A stretch of 46,094 bases of DNA from Thaumasiovibrio sp043421945 (GCA_043421945.1 JBHOGO010000029.1:1-46094), one strand, 5' to 3'. Shown: positions 26,156-34,370, counted from the first letter of the stretch. Numbers and translations: made by a program. The notes: a model not told the origin generated them from the letters alone.

Positions 26156-26560
26156 TTAGCAACTTCGCTGTAAACCTTCGCTCGATCTGAGGGCGGGGAT
26201 ATAAGGCGTAAAGTTCGTAGAACTTGACTGGCTTTCGACATATGCCTTGAGTGTTTCGATTGTTGCCCCTCCTGCTGTACAAGCAAAGTAAGAACGTGAC
26301 CACAGAGCCGCACTTTTGCTTTGCCTTGTAAGGTGTGTGTTTTGCACCCTCAACATTCTTGATGAAATGGACTTCAGGTTGTTCACCATCCATTTCTATC
26401 AATTCACACAAGCCGACTCAAAAGCCTTTCTTAATTGCTCAATCATAACTCCAGTAAACAACTTGCGTCGGTACTTGGTTGTGAACACCAAATGCACCAC
26501 TAATTTGCTAACACTATGTCTTTTTCTGAGGTAACCATCTAGCTGACCATTATCAAACAC
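26156..26560 (-). pseudogene. tnpA: tnpA remnant, IS200-type HUH transposase
   Basis: The pieces match IS200/IS605 TnpA, a single-strand DNA transposase: YLRKRHSVSKLVVHLVFTTK and YRRKLFTGVMIEQLRKAF; then, in another frame, CELIEMDGE; then, in a third, VNNLKSISSRMLR and ALWSRSYFACTAGGATIETL with the tyrosine of KAYVESQ. At least two frameshifts are present. Between MDGE and LVNNL about 20 codons expected to hold the catalytic H-x-H motif are missing; the join lies in TGGTGAAC, which suggests deletion between short repeats. The protein should be inactive. It is divergent from tnpB. The start is estimated. Confidence 0.85.
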
Positions 26561-26622
26561 ACTCACTTTACAACATCTTATTAAATTCATAGAGTATGGG
26601 CATACTACACTGAGCACTGAAA

Positions 26623-27765
26623 ATGTTAAGAGCTACTAAAGTACGTATTTACCCAACGCAAGAGCAAGCTGAGTTTTTAATAGCTCAGTTTGGCGCAGTG
26701 CGTTTTGCGTATAATAAAGCTCTACATTTAAAGTCTCATATGTACCGCAAGCATGGTGTAACGCTGAATCCTAAAAAAGATATAAAGCCATTGCTTGCCG
26801 TTGCCAAGAAGTCACGAAAATACCACTGGCTTAAACAATATGACTCGATTGCCTTACAGCAATCAGTCATTAACTTACACACGGCTTTTGATAACTTCTT
26901 CAATCCCAAATTAAGGGCTAAATACCCAAACTTCAAACGTAGACACGGCAAGCAATCAAGCTACCATTGTGTTGGTGTTAAGGTTCTTGATAGTGCTATT
27001 AAACTACCCAAGATGAAGCCAGTTAAAGCCAATATACATCGAGAGATCGTTGGTAAGGTTAAAAGCATTACTCTCAGTTTGAGTAAGACAGGTAAGTTCT
27101 ATGCGTCCATACTTGTGGATGACGGCATTGAGACTCCAAGCTTGATTCACTCAATCGATAAAGTGACTGGGATTGATCTGGGATTGTCACACTTTGCAAT
27201 TCAGTCGAATGGCAAGAAAGAGGCTAACCCGCGATTTGTAAAACGTGCTGAGAGGAATCTTAGACGCAAACAGAAGCAGCTTTCGCGCAAGGTCAAAGGC
27301 AGCGTAAACAGAGCTAAAGCTCGTTTGCTTGTCGCAAAGTGCTACGAAAAAATAGCGAATGCTCGCGCTGACTTCCAACATAAACTATCTCGAACACTCG
27401 TAGACAAAAACCACGCTGTGATTGTAGAGACATTGAAATCAGCCAATATGATGAAAAACCGCAAACTGGCGAAACACATAGCGGATGCCTCATGGCATAG
27501 TTTTGTCGTAAAGCTGGAATACAAACTGAAAGAGCAAGGTAAGCATCTAGTAAAGCTCGATCAGTGGTACGCCAGCTCTAAAACATGCCATTGTTGCGGT
27601 CATAAAATGGAAGAAATGCCACTATCAGTTCGCAAGTGGGATTGTCCCTCTTGTGGCACGACGGATATAGTTCGGGATCTGAATGCCGCTCTTAATATCC
27701 GAGATAAAGGTATTCTAGAATTAAAAGCGGCTGGACAGTCGTTTCTGCTTATGGAAGCTGCGTAA
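26623..27765 (+). CDS. tnpB: TnpB, RNA-guided nuclease of IS200/IS605
   Basis: A full-length 380-residue TnpB, the ancestor-like relative of Cas12. The RuvC-like active site is complete: D185 in GIDLGLSH, E269 in VIVETLKSANM and D352 in RDLNAALNI. A zinc finger is present: CHCC (322-325) with CPSC (341-344). The N-terminus has the usual AFNKAL-type segment (RFAYNKALHLK) and a basic region (about 95-115). TnpB proteins cut DNA guided by an RNA made from the right end of the element and help keep the element in place. All key residues are kept although tnpA is broken, so this copy may still cut DNA but cannot move itself without TnpA from elsewhere. Confidence 0.93.
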   Translation: MLRATKVRIYPTQEQAEFLIAQFGAVRFAYNKALHLKSHMYRKHGVTLNPKKDIKPLLAVAKKSRKYHWLKQYDSIALQQSVINLHTAFDNFFNPKLRAKYPNFKRRHGKQSSYHCVGVKVLDSAIKLPKMKPVKANIHREIVGKVKSITLSLSKTGKFYASILVDDGIETPSLIHSIDKVTGIDLGLSHFAIQSNGKKEANPRFVKRAERNLRRKQKQLSRKVKGSVNRAKARLLVAKCYEKIANARADFQHKLSRTLVDKNHAVIVETLKSANMMKNRKLAKHIADASWHSFVVKLEYKLKEQGKHLVKLDQWYASSKTCHCCGHKMEEMPLSVRKWDCPSCGTTDIVRDLNAALNIRDKGILELKAAGQSFLLMEAA

Positions 27766-27830
27766 GACTCGATACTATCGAGCATTGGCTAACGAAATAA
27801 GAAGCATCGCCCAACGGGCGGTGAGTAGTC
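27690..27830 (+). ncRNA. Probable omegaRNA (reRNA) at the IS right end
   Basis: TnpB guide RNAs are made from the 3' end of tnpB and the element's right end. After the tnpB stop there is a small hairpin (CTCGATACTATCGAG, 27768-27782) and the stronger CATCGCCC/GGGCGGTG stem (27805-27823), a layout that fits the scaffold. The guide would be the bases just past the element tip. The bounds are estimates. Confidence 0.45.
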
Positions 27831-28062
27831 ACTCCATAGCGAGTAGATGCAGCTCGCTGAGTAATTGATTTATTGATGCTTCTTTTGTGGCGACTTGTCG
27901 CAATAGGTTTGCGGTGTGTTGATCTCCACCCAAGCAACGTTGAATAGATGCGTTTATCTGTGTACGGCTAGCCCCTTCGCTTGCTAAACTTCTTATCCAT
28001 TGATATTCGACAGCGTCGGGATCTAAGAGGGTTTTTAGGCCTAATTTAAACTCGGTTTCCAT
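27829..28062 (-). CDS. Small protein of unknown family
   Basis: A 77-residue protein starting METEFKLGLKTLLDPDAVEY, mostly helical, with no membrane segment. A strong ribosome-binding site (GGAGG, six bases before the ATG on the minus strand) marks 28062 as the real start; the longer frame to 28095 is not used. The stop TGA (27829-27831) lies at the right tip of the IS element, so its last codons or its terminator may have been changed by insertion. I recognise no family. It is divergent from mltA across about 250 bp. Confidence 0.62.
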   Translation of the reverse strand: METEFKLGLKTLLDPDAVEYQWIRSLASEGASRTQINASIQRCLGGDQHTANLLRQVATKEASINQLLSELHLLAME

Positions 28063-28310
28063 GTTGGACCTCCCTGTTGAGTATGCTTTTAGCATGCTGG
28101 GTATGACAAATTTGCTTCACTCTTGTGTAATTATTACTTCATTATTGTGACGAATTGATGGCACTGATTGAGTATGGCTTGTGATGTACTATTGAACAAA
28201 TAGATAATTTGGAAAAGTCGATTAGGTTCATTCTCATTGGGAATGGATAGCATTTAATATATGTGTTTTTATCGGTTTTCTTGCTAGCGATTTTATAAAA
28301 AGGAATATAT

Positions 28311-29372
28311 GTGCCACGTCTAATAACTGCGATTTTTTTGAGTTTGATTGCGACTGGGTGTGCAAAAACAACCGAGCAGGGGAAGCAATATCAAGATGGG
28401 AAGTTAAATGCGGCACTCAACCCTGTTAGCCATATCAACTCCCCCCTTCCATTAACGGATAGCACAGGTTTTCTTGAGCAGACTGAACTCGTTGTATCTC
28501 GCTCTCCGTCAATGGCTGCGCAGTATGCCGCATTATATGCTGAGATTGAGCAGTGGCTTGAAAGTGGTGGCGATCTGTCGACATTGCCGAATCTATCGTT
28601 AGAGATTTCCCAACTACAGGGGGGGGATAGTTTTGGTAATGTGCTAATGACTGGGTATTTTTCACCTGTCATTGAGATGCGCCACCAACCCGACCCTGTC
28701 TTTCAATACCCGGTATATGCAAAGCCTGATTGTGAAGATGTCTGTCCATCGCGCGCCGAAATTTACTGGGGGGCACTTGAAGGGAGGGGGCTCGAAGTGG
28801 GGTACAGCGCTTCAGCCTTAGACAACTTCATGATGGAAGTACAAGGCAGTGGTTTTGTTCACTTTGGTGATGATGACCAAATGCAGTATTTTGCGTATAG
28901 CGGAAAGAATAATCACCCTTATACCAGTATCGGCCGTGTGTTGATTGAACGTGGGGAAGTGGCTCGAGAAGCAATGTCTTTAGAAGCCATTCACCAGTGG
29001 GCATCAGAGCAAGATGAAGCCGCTGTGTTTGAATTGATGGAACAAAATGCATCTTATGTTTTTTTCCAGCCCACAGATGTTCTTGATGTACTAGGGAGTG
29101 CTGGCATTCCTCTGGTTGCCGGTGCGAGTGTTGCCGCAGACCGCGAATTATTGCCATTGGGCAGCGTGTTGATGGTCGAAGTGCCGCAGCTTGATGAGTT
29201 CGGTGTGTGGACAGGGGAGCACCAGTTGAGTGTGATGGTGGCATTGGATACGGGGGGAGCCGTCAAAGGTAATCACCTCGATCTCTATCATGGCATGGGA
29301 AAAGAGGCTGGAATTAAAGCCGGTCATTACAAGCACTTCGGTCGGGTTTGGAAGATCGATTTAGCGAAATAA
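28311..29372 (+). CDS. mltA: Membrane-bound lytic murein transglycosylase A
   Basis: MltA cleaves peptidoglycan glycan strands in the periplasm from the outer membrane. The 353-residue product has a lipoprotein signal ending in ATGC (cysteine at 17) with Ala at +2, so outer membrane. Family blocks are GNVLMTGYFSPVIEM, ASALDNFMMEVQGSGFVHF, PYTSIGRVLIERGEV, SYVFFQPTD and the 3D-domain MVALDTGGAVKGNHLDLYHG with the catalytic Asp (about 312). The start is GTG with AAAAAGGA (28296-28303) ahead. A second transglycosylase lies in the envelope cluster, but the two belong to different families. Confidence 0.95.
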   Translation: MPRLITAIFLSLIATGCAKTTEQGKQYQDGKLNAALNPVSHINSPLPLTDSTGFLEQTELVVSRSPSMAAQYAALYAEIEQWLESGGDLSTLPNLSLEISQLQGGDSFGNVLMTGYFSPVIEMRHQPDPVFQYPVYAKPDCEDVCPSRAEIYWGALEGRGLEVGYSASALDNFMMEVQGSGFVHFGDDDQMQYFAYSGKNNHPYTSIGRVLIERGEVAREAMSLEAIHQWASEQDEAAVFELMEQNASYVFFQPTDVLDVLGSAGIPLVAGASVAADRELLPLGSVLMVEVPQLDEFGVWTGEHQLSVMVALDTGGAVKGNHLDLYHGMGKEAGIKAGHYKHFGRVWKIDLAK

Positions 29373-29502
29373 AGCGTGATTCTCCGAATTTCAAGGGATT
29401 TACTATGGCTTGTCCCTCAACTTTTCTTGCGGGATAAGCACAGTACTGAAATCCTTTATAAACAGCCTTCTGAGCCTTCTATAGACACTAGACAAACGCT
29501 TT

Positions 29503-29527
29503 CAGAGCGCGTATAAAACGCGCTCTG
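29503..29527. other. 9-bp hairpin ahead of tcdA
   Basis: CAGAGCGCG (29503-29511) and CGCGCTCTG (29519-29527) form a perfect stem with a 7-base loop TATAAAA. There is no T-run. It lies 27 bp before the tcdA start, either in its leader or as a 3' structure of mltA. Confidence 0.5.
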
Positions 29528-29553
29528 AGTGTAATTGAGCCTAGGACATAAAC

Positions 29554-30357
29554 ATGCGTGACGATCTTCCTCCTGCCACTGAACAATATGAACAACGCTT
29601 CGGTGGAACTCGACGTCTTTATGGGATGAGTGAAGTCGAGATTCTGCGAGCATCGCACGTTTGTGTCATCGGTATTGGTGGCGTTGGCTCTTGGGCTGCA
29701 GAAGCGCTAGCTCGTTCGGGGATTGGTGAAATCACGTTGATCGATATGGATGACGTGTGCGTGACCAATATCAATCGTCAGATCCATGCCATGACCGGCA
29801 CGGTAGGGCAAAGTAAGATCGAGATGATGGCAGAGCGTATTCATCTCATTAACCCTGACTGCGTTGTTCACCTGATCGATGACTTTATTACCCCTGAAAA
29901 CACGGCAGAATACCTTGATGGTCGCTATGACTATATTCTTGATGCTATTGACAGTATGAAGCCTAAAGCGGCCTTATTAGCACACTGTAAGCGCAATAAG
30001 TACAAAGTGATCACCACGGGTGGTGCGGGCGGTCAAATTGATCCGACACAGATTCAGGTTACGGATCTCACCAAGACTATCCAAGATCCATTAGCAAAAA
30101 AATTACGCGATACATTGCGCCGCCATCATAATTTTCCTAAGAACCCAAAACGAAAATTTGGTATCGACTGCGTGTTCTCGACAGAGCATTTAAAATACCC
30201 TCAGGCAGATGGCTCGGTATGCGCGATGAAGGCAACCGCAGAAGGTGAGAAGCGTATGGACTGTTCGGGTGGTTTTGGCGCTGCAACCATGGTCACGGCG
30301 ACATTCGGGTTTGTTGCGGTTTCTCGCATTATCGCAAAACTGACGATGAAAAAATAA
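29554..30357 (+). CDS. tcdA: tRNA threonylcarbamoyladenosine dehydratase
   Basis: TcdA (CsdL, YgdL) uses ATP to turn t6A at tRNA position 37 into its cyclic form ct6A. The 267-residue product is an E1-like (ThiF) enzyme with the nucleotide loop GIGGVGSWAAEALARSG (about 40-56), LIDMDDVCVTNINRQIHA, YDYILDAIDSMKPKAAL and TTGGAGGQIDP; the ending GGFGAATMVTATFGFVA fits TcdA. It sits back to back (convergent) with csdE-csdA, the cysteine desulfurase system known to work with it in E. coli, a conserved neighbourhood. A terminator follows. Confidence 0.96.
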   Translation: MRDDLPPATEQYEQRFGGTRRLYGMSEVEILRASHVCVIGIGGVGSWAAEALARSGIGEITLIDMDDVCVTNINRQIHAMTGTVGQSKIEMMAERIHLINPDCVVHLIDDFITPENTAEYLDGRYDYILDAIDSMKPKAALLAHCKRNKYKVITTGGAGGQIDPTQIQVTDLTKTIQDPLAKKLRDTLRRHHNFPKNPKRKFGIDCVFSTEHLKYPQADGSVCAMKATAEGEKRMDCSGGFGAATMVTATFGFVAVSRIIAKLTMKK

Positions 30358-30410
30358 AAGGCTGAATCTTACTTTTAGTCTGATTGTTATTCAGCCTCTC
30401 TTCGCCATTT

Positions 30411-30444
30411 AGCCTTAATGAGTATTGCTCATTAAGGCTTTTTT
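30411..30444 (+). terminator. Intrinsic terminator after tcdA
   Basis: AGCCTTAATGAG and CTCATTAAGGCT form a 12-bp stem with loop TATTG followed by six Ts. A weaker outer stem (AGGCTGAAT/ATTCAGCCT, 30359-30397) lies just upstream. Confidence 0.93.
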
Positions 30445-30491
30445 ATTGCGGCGATGGGAAGAGGTTGGTAAGCCTGACTGGTTATGTGAAA

Positions 30492-30923
30492 TTACGTGAG
30501 TTGCTTAATACGATCGACGATCGCTTTTATGCCATTATTCCGCGTTGGTGTAAGGTGCTGAGACATGCCTAAGGCATCAAAGTAAGCATCGAAGTCAAAA
30601 GCTGCAATTTCAGTGGCGTTTTTGTTGTGATACGCCGCCAAAACTAAACAGACAAGCCCTTTTACAATGCGCGCATCAGAATCTGCAAACAATTGGTAAC
30701 GACCACTCTCATCACATGCCCAGTGGAGCCAAACACTGCTCTCACACCCACTGACAGCGGCGTCGTCAGTTTTCTTATCATCAGGAATAGGCGGTAATTT
30801 TTTACCCCATTGGATAACCTGACGGTAACGGTCCTCCCATCCTTTCAGCTCACCTAACGTGGCAGTGATGGACTCAGCGGTAATGGTGGTACCAAACGGG
30901 TGTGATTGCATAGTATTGTTCAT
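30492..30923 (-). CDS. csdE: Cysteine desulfurase sulfur acceptor CsdE
   Basis: CsdE is a SufE-like protein that takes persulfide sulfur from CsdA and passes it on. The 143-residue product has the acceptor cysteine Cys60 in VSGCESSVWL and the family segments GWEDRYRQVIQWGKKLP and DSDARIVKGLVCLVLAAYHN. It lies 20 bases after csdA on the same strand, so the two form an operon. An in-frame second ATG (residue 5) cannot be excluded as the start. Confidence 0.95.
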   Translation of the reverse strand: MNNTMQSHPFGTTITAESITATLGELKGWEDRYRQVIQWGKKLPPIPDDKKTDDAAVSGCESSVWLHWACDESGRYQLFADSDARIVKGLVCLVLAAYHNKNATEIAAFDFDAYFDALGMSQHLTPTRNNGIKAIVDRIKQLT

Positions 30924-30943
30924 GATGCCTTATTGGTGGAGCT

Positions 30944-32143
30944 TTATAAAAGGTCGCACGCCTTGATGAGGGCGGAGACGAATGTATCGATATCTTCTTC
31001 TGTATTATACAGGGCGATGGAAACACGGATAGTCCCAGCAAGATCGAGAGCATCGCAGAAAGGGTGAGCACAGTGGTTACCCGCTCTAACAGCGACGTTT
31101 TGTTGGTCGAGTAAGAGTGCGATATCTTGATAGTGGACCCCATCGATCACAAAGGAGAAGACACTGCTCTCTTCTTGTAAACCGATGAAGCGAATATCTT
31201 CAATATCTTTAATGCCATTAATCGCTCGATCGCGCAGTGCTAAGGTATGTGCTTCAATCGCTTCTCTGTCTAAATCCTTTAGCCATTCAATGGCGGCTGA
31301 CAATGCGACGGCGCCAGCGATATTAGGTGTGCCCGCTTCAAACTTGCCAGGCAATCCCGCAAAGGTCGTCCCAGAGAAAGAGACTTTTTCAACCATTTTT
31401 CCACCCCCGTGCCAAGGAGGCATCGCGTCCAATAACGCCTTTTTGCCATAAAGCACCCCGATCCCTGTGGGCGCATAAAGTTTATGCCCTGAGAAAACAT
31501 AAAAGTCCGCATCCAGAGCTTGCACATCCACGCTTTCATGGACAATGCCTTGTGCACCATCCACCACTACCTTAGCCCCTTTAGCGTGCGCTTTGGCGAT
31601 GATGGTTTCGATGGGTAAGCGTGTCCCAGTGACATTGGTGATGTGAGCGATAGCAACGATTTTGGTTGTCTCAGTAAGGCATTGCTCGAAGGCATCCATA
31701 TCAAGGGTGCAGTTTGCTAACATTGGGATTTTGACCACTTCAGCGCCGGTTTGTTCTGCGACCATTTGCCATGGAACAATATTGGCATGATGCTCCATCT
31801 CGCTGACAAGGATCGTATCACCTTTTTGCAGGAGAGGACGTGCATAGCTCTGGGCAATGAGGTTGAGGGCTTCCGTAGCACCGCGTGTCCACACGATCTC
31901 TTGGCTAAAGCGGGCATTGATAAAGTGTTGGACATTCTGTCGCGCTTGCTCAAACGAATCGGTCGCCGATGCCGTGAGCTGGTGGTTGCCTCGGTGAACG
32001 TTAGCATGACCTTGCTGGTATGTCTGCTGAATCGCTGACAATACGACATTAGGTTTTTGAGCGGTGGCTGCACTATCTAAGTAAACGGCTGAAGGTGCAG
32101 CAAGCGCTGGGAATTGAGCGCGGATCGAGTGAATATCAAACAT
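30944..32143 (-). CDS. csdA: Cysteine desulfurase CsdA
   Basis: CsdA is a pyridoxal-phosphate enzyme that removes sulfur from cysteine (and cysteine sulfinate) and hands it to CsdE. The 399-residue product fits the class V aminotransferase group II: AVYLDSAATAQKP near the start, VSEMEHHANIVPWQ, the PLP lysine in FSGHKLYAPTGIGVLYG (about 220) and the persulfide cysteine in RAGNHCAHPF (about 357). It heads the csdA-csdE operon and is divergent from gcvA; the GcvB RNA gene lies between them on the csdA strand and has its own terminator. Confidence 0.96.
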   Translation of the reverse strand: MFDIHSIRAQFPALAAPSAVYLDSAATAQKPNVVLSAIQQTYQQGHANVHRGNHQLTASATDSFEQARQNVQHFINARFSQEIVWTRGATEALNLIAQSYARPLLQKGDTILVSEMEHHANIVPWQMVAEQTGAEVVKIPMLANCTLDMDAFEQCLTETTKIVAIAHITNVTGTRLPIETIIAKAHAKGAKVVVDGAQGIVHESVDVQALDADFYVFSGHKLYAPTGIGVLYGKKALLDAMPPWHGGGKMVEKVSFSGTTFAGLPGKFEAGTPNIAGAVALSAAIEWLKDLDREAIEAHTLALRDRAINGIKDIEDIRFIGLQEESSVFSFVIDGVHYQDIALLLDQQNVAVRAGNHCAHPFCDALDLAGTIRVSIALYNTEEDIDTFVSALIKACDLL

Positions 32144-32203
32144 AGGTATCTATCATCAAGGGTGTTGATGTGATCTTGATAGGCATCAAGCCAAACTGCA
32201 AGT

Positions 32204-32235
32204 AAAAAAATAGCACTGCGTTGGGGCGCAGTGCT
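32204..32235 (-). terminator. Intrinsic terminator of GcvB
   Basis: On the minus strand a perfect 9-bp stem (AGCACTGCG/CGCAGTGCT, loop of six) is followed by A and a run of seven Ts, matching the known GcvB 3' end type. Confidence 0.93.
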
Positions 32236-32378
32236 AATGTAGAACTTTGACAGACAGGTCAAAAATACAGGAATTAATGGGGTTTTACCCCGATTCGACA
32301 AATTGCCGAAAAATGCAAACACAACATCGCAACAAAGCGTTATCACTTTGATCATTAAAGTACTAACGCATCGTTGCG
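32204..32378 (-). ncRNA. gcvB: GcvB small regulatory RNA
   Basis: GcvB is an Hfq-dependent small RNA that represses many amino-acid transport and synthesis mRNAs. Read on the minus strand, the gap between gcvA and csdA contains the G/U-rich R1 seed GTTGCGATGTTGTGTTTGC (32315-32333), the conserved CCTGTCTGTC (32249-32258) and a terminator AGCACTGCG-loop-CGCAGTGCT followed by seven Ts (32204-32235). Order, wording and place, divergent from gcvA, agree with E. coli gcvB as I recall it. A promoter is visible: TTGTCG (32413-32408), 17 bases, TATAGT (32390-32385), giving a start near 32378 and a length of about 175 bases, somewhat shorter than the 205 of E. coli. Confidence 0.9.
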
Positions 32379-32468
32379 ATGCAAACTATAGGGATTCTCT
32401 AGCCAGGCGACAACGGACAATTTATAATATTTGAGATTAAAAAAACTAATGACAAAGAGGTCGTTGGC

Positions 32469-33371
32469 ATGGCAAGACGTTTACCCCCGTTAAATTCGCT
32501 GAAAGCCTTTGAAGCTGCAGCGCGTAACCTTAGTTTTACAAAAGCTGCCGATGAGTTATTTGTGACTCAAGCGGCGGTGAGTCATCAGATTAAAGCGCTT
32601 GAGGAATTTCTCGGATTAAAATTATTTCGTCGAAGAAATCGTTCGCTATTGTTGACCGAAGAGGGACAAAGTTACTTCCTCGACATCAAGGATATTTTCA
32701 CGTCATTATCTGATGCGACAGACAAAGTGCTCGAGCGGGGCTCAAAAGGAGCGCTGACCATTAGTTTGCCTCCAAGCTTTGCAATTCAATGGCTCGTCCC
32801 TCGATTGAGTGACTTCCACCAACGGCACCCTGAGGTTGATGTTCGTATCAAAGCGGTAGATATGGACGATGGTTCGCTGACGGATGATGTTGATGTTGCT
32901 ATCTATTATGGACGTGGTAATTGGAGCGGATTACGTTGCGATAAGCTTTACCAAGAATACTTATTGCCAGTTTGCTCCCCGATGTTACTGACAGGGCCAA
33001 AGCCGCTTCGTAATCTTGTTGATATTAAAGCGCATACCCTGTTACATGACACCTCGCGTAAAGAGTGGAAGCATTTTTTCCGTGAATTTGGTTTAGAAGG
33101 CACTAAATTCAATCAAGGGCCCATTTTTAGCCACTCGACAATGGTGTTACAAGCCGCTGTTCATGGGCAGGGCATCGCGCTAGGTAACAATGTATTAGCG
33201 CAACCAGAGTTGGAGGCAGGTCGTCTTGTCTGCCCATTTGAAGAGAAACTTATTAGTAATAATGCTTTTTACTTTGTCTGCCATGAGAAGCAGGCTGATA
33301 CAGGTCGCATCTCTATTTTCCGTGATTGGATTTTAGCGAAAGCAGGCAGCGAGCAAGAGATTTTTAGTTAA
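32469..33371 (+). CDS. gcvA: LysR-type regulator GcvA
   Basis: GcvA controls the glycine cleavage operon and activates gcvB when glycine is plentiful. The 300-residue product has the LysR winged helix at 7-65 (LPPLNSLKAFEAAARNLSFT, KAADELFVTQAAVSHQIKAL) and an effector domain with LTISLPPSFAIQWLVPRL, DVAIYYGRGNWSG and VLQAAVHGQGIALG, all typical of GcvA. GAGG (32457-32460) precedes ATG 32469. It is divergent from gcvB, as in E. coli. A CTAAT sequence, the core of GcvA sites, lies just upstream (32446-32450), consistent with autoregulation. The hydrolase gene follows 10 bp after its stop. Confidence 0.95.
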   Translation: MARRLPPLNSLKAFEAAARNLSFTKAADELFVTQAAVSHQIKALEEFLGLKLFRRRNRSLLLTEEGQSYFLDIKDIFTSLSDATDKVLERGSKGALTISLPPSFAIQWLVPRLSDFHQRHPEVDVRIKAVDMDDGSLTDDVDVAIYYGRGNWSGLRCDKLYQEYLLPVCSPMLLTGPKPLRNLVDIKAHTLLHDTSRKEWKHFFREFGLEGTKFNQGPIFSHSTMVLQAAVHGQGIALGNNVLAQPELEAGRLVCPFEEKLISNNAFYFVCHEKQADTGRISIFRDWILAKAGSEQEIFS

Positions 33372-33381
33372 AGGAATGCTC

Positions 33382-33987
33382 ATGTACATCATCGATGGAC
33401 CCGAAGACAGTCCCGTCAATTTTTTGTTTGCTCATGGTGCTGGGGCAGGTATGGATCATACCTTTATGAATACGGTGGCGACAGGGCTTGCCGAGCAGGG
33501 GATTCGTGTTATTCGCTTCAACTTCCCTTACATGATTAAACGTAGTGAAGATGGCAAAAAGCGTCCGCCAGACAGACAACCTAAACTATTAGCGGACTTT
33601 CAGCAGCACATTGATGCGCACAGTGAACGCCCTTTGGTGATTGGTGGCAAGTCAATGGGCGGGCGTATGGCAAGCTTGATGGCAGAGCAGAACCCAGATT
33701 TGAAAGGTATTGCCTGTCTAGGTTTCCCGTTTCATGCGCCGGGGAAGGATGTTTACCGTGGGGATCATCTCGCAACAATTTTGCCGCCGTGTTTAATTAT
33801 CCAAGGTGAGCGCGATACGTTTGGTAAGCGTGAAGAAGTGGAAACGTATCTTTTTTCTTCTTCAGTACAACTAGAATACCTTACCGATGGCGACCATGGT
33901 TTTAAGCCGCGTAAAGCGTCCGGTGTGACAGAATGTGAAAATATCGCGAAGGCGATAGAGAGACTCGCGATATTTATCAAGGAGTGA
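33382..33987 (+). CDS. Alpha/beta-hydrolase, KANL3/Tex30-like
   Basis: A 201-residue cytoplasmic hydrolase-fold protein with a full catalytic triad: Ser91 in IGGKSMGGRMAS, Asp145 in IQGERDTFG and His172 in DGDHGFKPRK. The glycine-rich oxyanion segment FLFAHGAGAGMDHTFM is near the N-terminus. The short length and the MGGRMAS nucleophile elbow fit the bacterial KANL3/Tex30 (dienelactone hydrolase-like) group; the substrate is unknown. AAGGA (33371-33375) is six bases before ATG 33382, so the in-frame ATG at 33376 is rejected. It lies between gcvA and ygdD, overlapping the latter's start region. Confidence 0.83.
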   Translation: MYIIDGPEDSPVNFLFAHGAGAGMDHTFMNTVATGLAEQGIRVIRFNFPYMIKRSEDGKKRPPDRQPKLLADFQQHIDAHSERPLVIGGKSMGGRMASLMAEQNPDLKGIACLGFPFHAPGKDVYRGDHLATILPPCLIIQGERDTFGKREEVETYLFSSSVQLEYLTDGDHGFKPRKASGVTECENIAKAIERLAIFIKE

Positions 33988-33989
33988 TG

Positions 33990-34361
33990 ATGGCAAAGTG
34001 GATATTAGTGTTAGCGTGCAGTAGTGGCGCATTGAGTGTGATGCTGGGGGCGTTTGCTGCACATGGATTAAAGGCAAAATTGCCACCGCATCTGATTGAT
34101 GTTTTTCAGACTGGGGTGCAATACCAGTTCATTCATACCCTCGCTTTGTTAGCGGTTGGTATTTGGATGCGCTTTTTGCCGACAACTACGCTATTATACG
34201 CAGCCGTTTTTTTCCTACTGGGTATCGTTATGTTCAGTGGGAGCCTGTACGCATTAGCGCTAACAGGCATTAAGTGGTTTGGCCCTATCACACCGTTGGG
34301 TGGGGTATGTTTTATTATTGGCTGGGTAGCCCTTGCTGTGGCTGCGTGGCGTTTAGCGTGA
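33990..34361 (+). CDS. ygdD: DUF423 membrane protein YgdD
   Basis: A 123-residue inner-membrane protein with four predicted helices. It matches the DUF423 family: LGAFAAHGLKAKLPP, FQTGVQYQFIHTLALLAVGI, MFSGSLYALALTGIKWFGPI and TPLGGVCFIIGWVAL. The function is unknown, although the position between gcvA and rlmM is conserved from E. coli to Vibrio. Three in-frame starts (GTG 33984, ATG 33987, ATG 33990) lie after AAGGAG; ATG 33990 has the best spacing. It is translationally coupled to the hydrolase gene, and rlmM follows nine bases after its stop. Confidence 0.92.
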   Translation: MAKWILVLACSSGALSVMLGAFAAHGLKAKLPPHLIDVFQTGVQYQFIHTLALLAVGIWMRFLPTTTLLYAAVFFLLGIVMFSGSLYALALTGIKWFGPITPLGGVCFIIGWVALAVAAWRLA

Positions 34362-34370
34362 GGTTAAGAC

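Larger units (their letters stand above)
26100..27830. mobile_element. IS200/IS605-family element with broken tnpA and intact tnpB
   Basis: The element has the IS605 layout: tnpA on the left, reading left, and tnpB on the right, reading right, with 62 bp between them. The left tip is uncertain; a small hairpin (TAGTCA/TGACTA, 26102-26118) lies near it. The right tip follows a CATCGCCC/GGGCGGTG hairpin (27805-27823). As in other IS605-type elements there are no terminal inverted repeats. Both ends are estimates. Confidence 0.78.

Noticed and set aside
26115..26411. 98-codon minus-strand open frame in the IS element
   Set aside because: It is a piece of the broken tnpA joined to out-of-frame sequence, not a separate gene.
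28224..28252. CATTCTCATTGGGAATG considered as a Fur box upstream of mltA
   Set aside because: It does not keep the GATAATGATAATCATTATC pattern and mltA is not known as iron-regulated.
28828..29244. 138-codon minus-strand open frame opposite mltA
   Set aside because: It lies wholly inside mltA, whose own frame carries all the conserved motifs.
32077..32355. 92-codon minus-strand open frame between csdA and gcvA
   Set aside because: It runs through the GcvB seed and terminator and into the csdA start; the RNA gene explains the conservation.
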